NCBI GenBank assembly: GCA_026392555.1
Contig: JAPLBW010000173.1
Location: 1-7,929, forward strand
DNA from: Actinomycetota bacterium
GTDB lineage: Bacteria > Actinomycetota > Actinomycetes > UBA12327
Reading direction: 5' to 3'
DNA: 7,929 nucleotides
Shown here: piece after piece, positions 6,435 to 7,929 of the stretch
Position numbering within the stretch: the stretch's first letter is position 1
How the letters are laid out: each line of letters begins with the position of its first letter
Translations under genes and position numbers: made by a program
Notes under the pieces: model-generated
The model's database searches: none
The model's input: the letters and a program-made list of their open reading frames with translations, nothing else
Told to the model about the DNA's origin: nothing

Positions 6435-6652
6435 GAGGACACATGTGGTCGCGGAGCTCGCGTGGAGTGGGCGGCCTCCGCGAATCGAACTCAGGGCCTA
6501 CTAATACGAGCACACGGGCACAACTACACCTTCCCTCGCGTACGACGTACCTATTGTCTGCAACACCTTCACCTTGATCTCAGGCACCGCTGCTGTTCTG
6601 GGCTACTACGGTTAGAGTGGGAATTCAGCACGGGGCGAGGAGGAGGCTGGGA
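6435..6652. other. Gap without a recognisable gene between rnpB and the polysaccharide gene
   Basis: From the rnpB terminator to the short ORF at 6653 I see no gene I can support. A 74-codon open frame (6462-6686) has an arbitrary-looking composition with no family motif. TAGAGT at 6613-6618 fits an actinobacterial -10 pattern and could serve the downstream genes, but no good -35 accompanies it. A small palindrome GTACGACGTAC lies at 6540-6550. Confidence 0.4.
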
Positions 6653-6730
6653 GTGGCAAACAAAGTGCAGATCAGCGCGGATGTAGGCCCAGATGTAGTG
6701 CTGATAGGAATAGGACGAACATACCAATGA
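6653..6730 (+). CDS. Possible 25-aa peptide ORF coupled to the O-antigen ligase gene
   Basis: A GTG at 6653 opens a 25-codon frame beginning MANKVQISADVG and ending in GIGRTYQ, with TGA at 6728-6730. A purine-rich GAGGAGGAGG (6637-6646) lies six bases upstream and is a strong ribosome-binding site. The stop overlaps the ATG of the next gene as ATGA, the standard arrangement for translational coupling. The peptide has no recognisable family. It may be a leader peptide, the remnant of a decayed gene, or chance. Confidence 0.35.
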   Translation: MANKVQISADVGPDVVLIGIGRTYQ

Positions 6731-7929
6731 GTCTTGGACGCATTGGCGTCGATATCAAAGGGCACTTACGTTCACGAGCCAAATTGTGGCCAGTGCTGGC
6801 GCTGTTCCCTATGATTACGGTCGGACAGTTCAAGGCTGCTGGGTACACCGAGTTGGCCGGCGTTGATACAACAATACTGAGCCTTGTATTCCTAACCGCT
6901 GTTGCGGGCTGGTACCTCTTTCACACGGGATCGTACCCGTTGCGTTTGGTCGCACCGTTTCTCTTGGTCATTCTTGTAGTCACGGGAGCAAGCGCCTTCA
7001 CCGAAGCAGGCACATATCAGAATGAAAAAGTGTTCGCATTCTTCCTCTTGACCGTGCCCACAGCCCTGTGTGTTCCGATTGTATGTCGATCTCAATCTGA
7101 CTTACATGGGCTGCTGATTGTGTGGCTCGTTTCGGGCTTGACAATGATTTTCCTCATTTACTCCAATCCGCCAGTCGATGAGCTTTACGGCCGCTTAAGT
7201 GTGGGAGGTAGCACTCTTGGCGCGGCCTACTTGATTGCTGCAGCGGTTGTTGTCGCTTTTGCCGGCCTGATTGACAAATTAGGGGCTCAACTCCTGTCCT
7301 TCGTAGTGCTTGCGGCTGGAGTACCAACTTTGCTCGGTATCGCCTCTCGTGGTCCTTTAGTTGCAGCCTTGGGTGGAGCAATCGTTTGGGTCCTTCTTTC
7401 CGGCAAACTGAGAACTCGCACAATCCTTTTTATTTTCCTTTCGGTTTTCAGCTTTGCACTGGGCTATTTTCTTACTTCAGAGTCCTCAACGAGACGCCTT
7501 GTGTTCGTAGACGTCATTCGTTCGGCGCTTCGTGAACGACCCACTTATCGGTGTTGGCTTTGGCAACTTTTCCTTGGATCCTTACTTGGGTGCCTATAAA
7601 TACCCCCATAACGTATTCGCCGAAGTGGCCGCGGAAACTGGCGTTTTTGGGATCTCCATCGTGATTGCTTGCCTCAGCCTCGCTGGAATTCGGGTCTGGA
7701 GGTCGCGGAGTGATCCAGTTGCACGGGCGATCGGTAGTGTTGGGGTAGTGATGCTCATCGGTCAGCAGTTCAGCAGCGACATAACAAACCGAGTGTTCTG
7801 GGTCGCCGTAGTTGCGGCCCTGCTTCTGAGAAATCCCAGTGGAATTACCCTAAATTCTCGCCCTAGACCCGCAGAAACTCCGAACTATGTGTCAGTGCCC
7901 GCACAGCCTCCGACATCCTGGCGAGTTAC
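6727..7929 (+). pseudogene. O-antigen ligase / Wzy_C family membrane protein, frameshifted and cut by the window edge
   Basis: A polytopic inner-membrane protein of the O-antigen ligase/polymerase superfamily, which joins or polymerises lipid-linked polysaccharides outside the membrane. Hydrophobic segments lie at about residues 19-35, 50-66, 72-91, 102-120, 127-145, 163-182, 188-204, 208-225 and 232-249, with the family-typical SRGP at 207-210. The ATG at 6727 overlaps the preceding short ORF. The frame ends at 7599 after a nonsense tail. Skipping one base (A7543) restores the Wzy_C signature RERPLIGVGFGNF, then YPHNVFAEVAAETGVFG, two more hydrophobic stretches and SSDITNRVFWVAVVAALLL, open to the right edge (about 400 residues in all). 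So the gene has a one-base insertion. It is more AT-rich than the operon to its left and uses ATA and AGA codons, consistent with accessory or transferred DNA. Exact substrate cannot be deduced. Confidence 0.85.

Noticed and set aside
6470..6530. Possible tRNA or tRNA remnant on the minus strand (contains a GTTCGATTC T-loop-like stretch)
   Set aside because: The flanking bases do not form a T stem (CTGAG against CGCGG), and no matching acceptor or anticodon stem could be drawn. A degraded attachment-site remnant is conceivable but unsupported.
6462..6686. 74-codon plus-strand ORF after rnpB
   Set aside because: No recognisable motif, no convincing ribosome-binding site, a composition typical of noncoding reading, and it overlaps the better supported short ORF at 6653.
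7550..7929. Separate second gene after the frameshift in the O-antigen ligase
   Set aside because: The sequence continues the same Wzy_C domain without a start or ribosome-binding site, so it is the 3' part of one broken gene.

Overview
The window reads as chromosomal DNA of an actinobacterium (Actinomycetota) of moderate GC content. The evidence is the homodimeric-type AceE with the actinobacterial neighbour pair DUF3052 and AhpE, the downstream order Nif3-like, zinc-ribbon (DUF164) protein, RNase HI, and the frequent GTG starts (five of the eight main protein genes appear to start with GTG). From memory, Mycobacterium tuberculosis has similar local orders (Rv2238c-Rv2241 and Rv2228c-Rv2230c). 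A finer placement, for example among moderate-GC aquatic lineages, cannot be made from this sequence alone.

Layout. On the minus strand, 1-1163 is the N-terminal 387 codons of aceE, running off the left edge. A 221-nt divergent intergenic region separates it from a plus-strand DUF3052 gene (1385-1804) and ahpE (from 1893), which has a damaged 3' end. A tRNA-Val(UAC) with encoded CCA follows at 2380-2456. Then come a small secreted two-cysteine protein (2574-2795) and an intrinsic terminator (2830-2862). The next block, 2940-5966, is closely packed and probably an operon: a YumC-type ferredoxin/flavodoxin-NADP reductase, a Nif3-like metal protein, a coiled-coil zinc-ribbon protein and an RNase HI gene interrupted by an in-frame TAA. 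It is followed directly by the RNase P RNA gene (about 5988-6395) and its terminator. After a gap of about 310 nt that holds no recognisable gene, a polytopic O-antigen ligase (Wzy_C) family gene starts at 6727, is frameshifted near 7543, and runs off the right edge. It is probably the first visible gene of a surface-polysaccharide region.

Function. The left half combines central carbon metabolism (pyruvate dehydrogenase E1) with peroxide defence. The middle is a housekeeping block of redox, metal and RNA-processing functions. The right end is accessory cell-surface DNA.

The most notable feature is that three genes have broken reading frames within 8 kb: the ahpE tail, RNase HI and the O-antigen ligase. 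The genes between them, the tRNA and RNase P RNA look intact. This is either sequence or assembly error or real decay, and it should be settled before any of these proteins is interpreted. I saw no CRISPR array, insertion sequence, toxin-antitoxin pair or other clearly new defence-type system.
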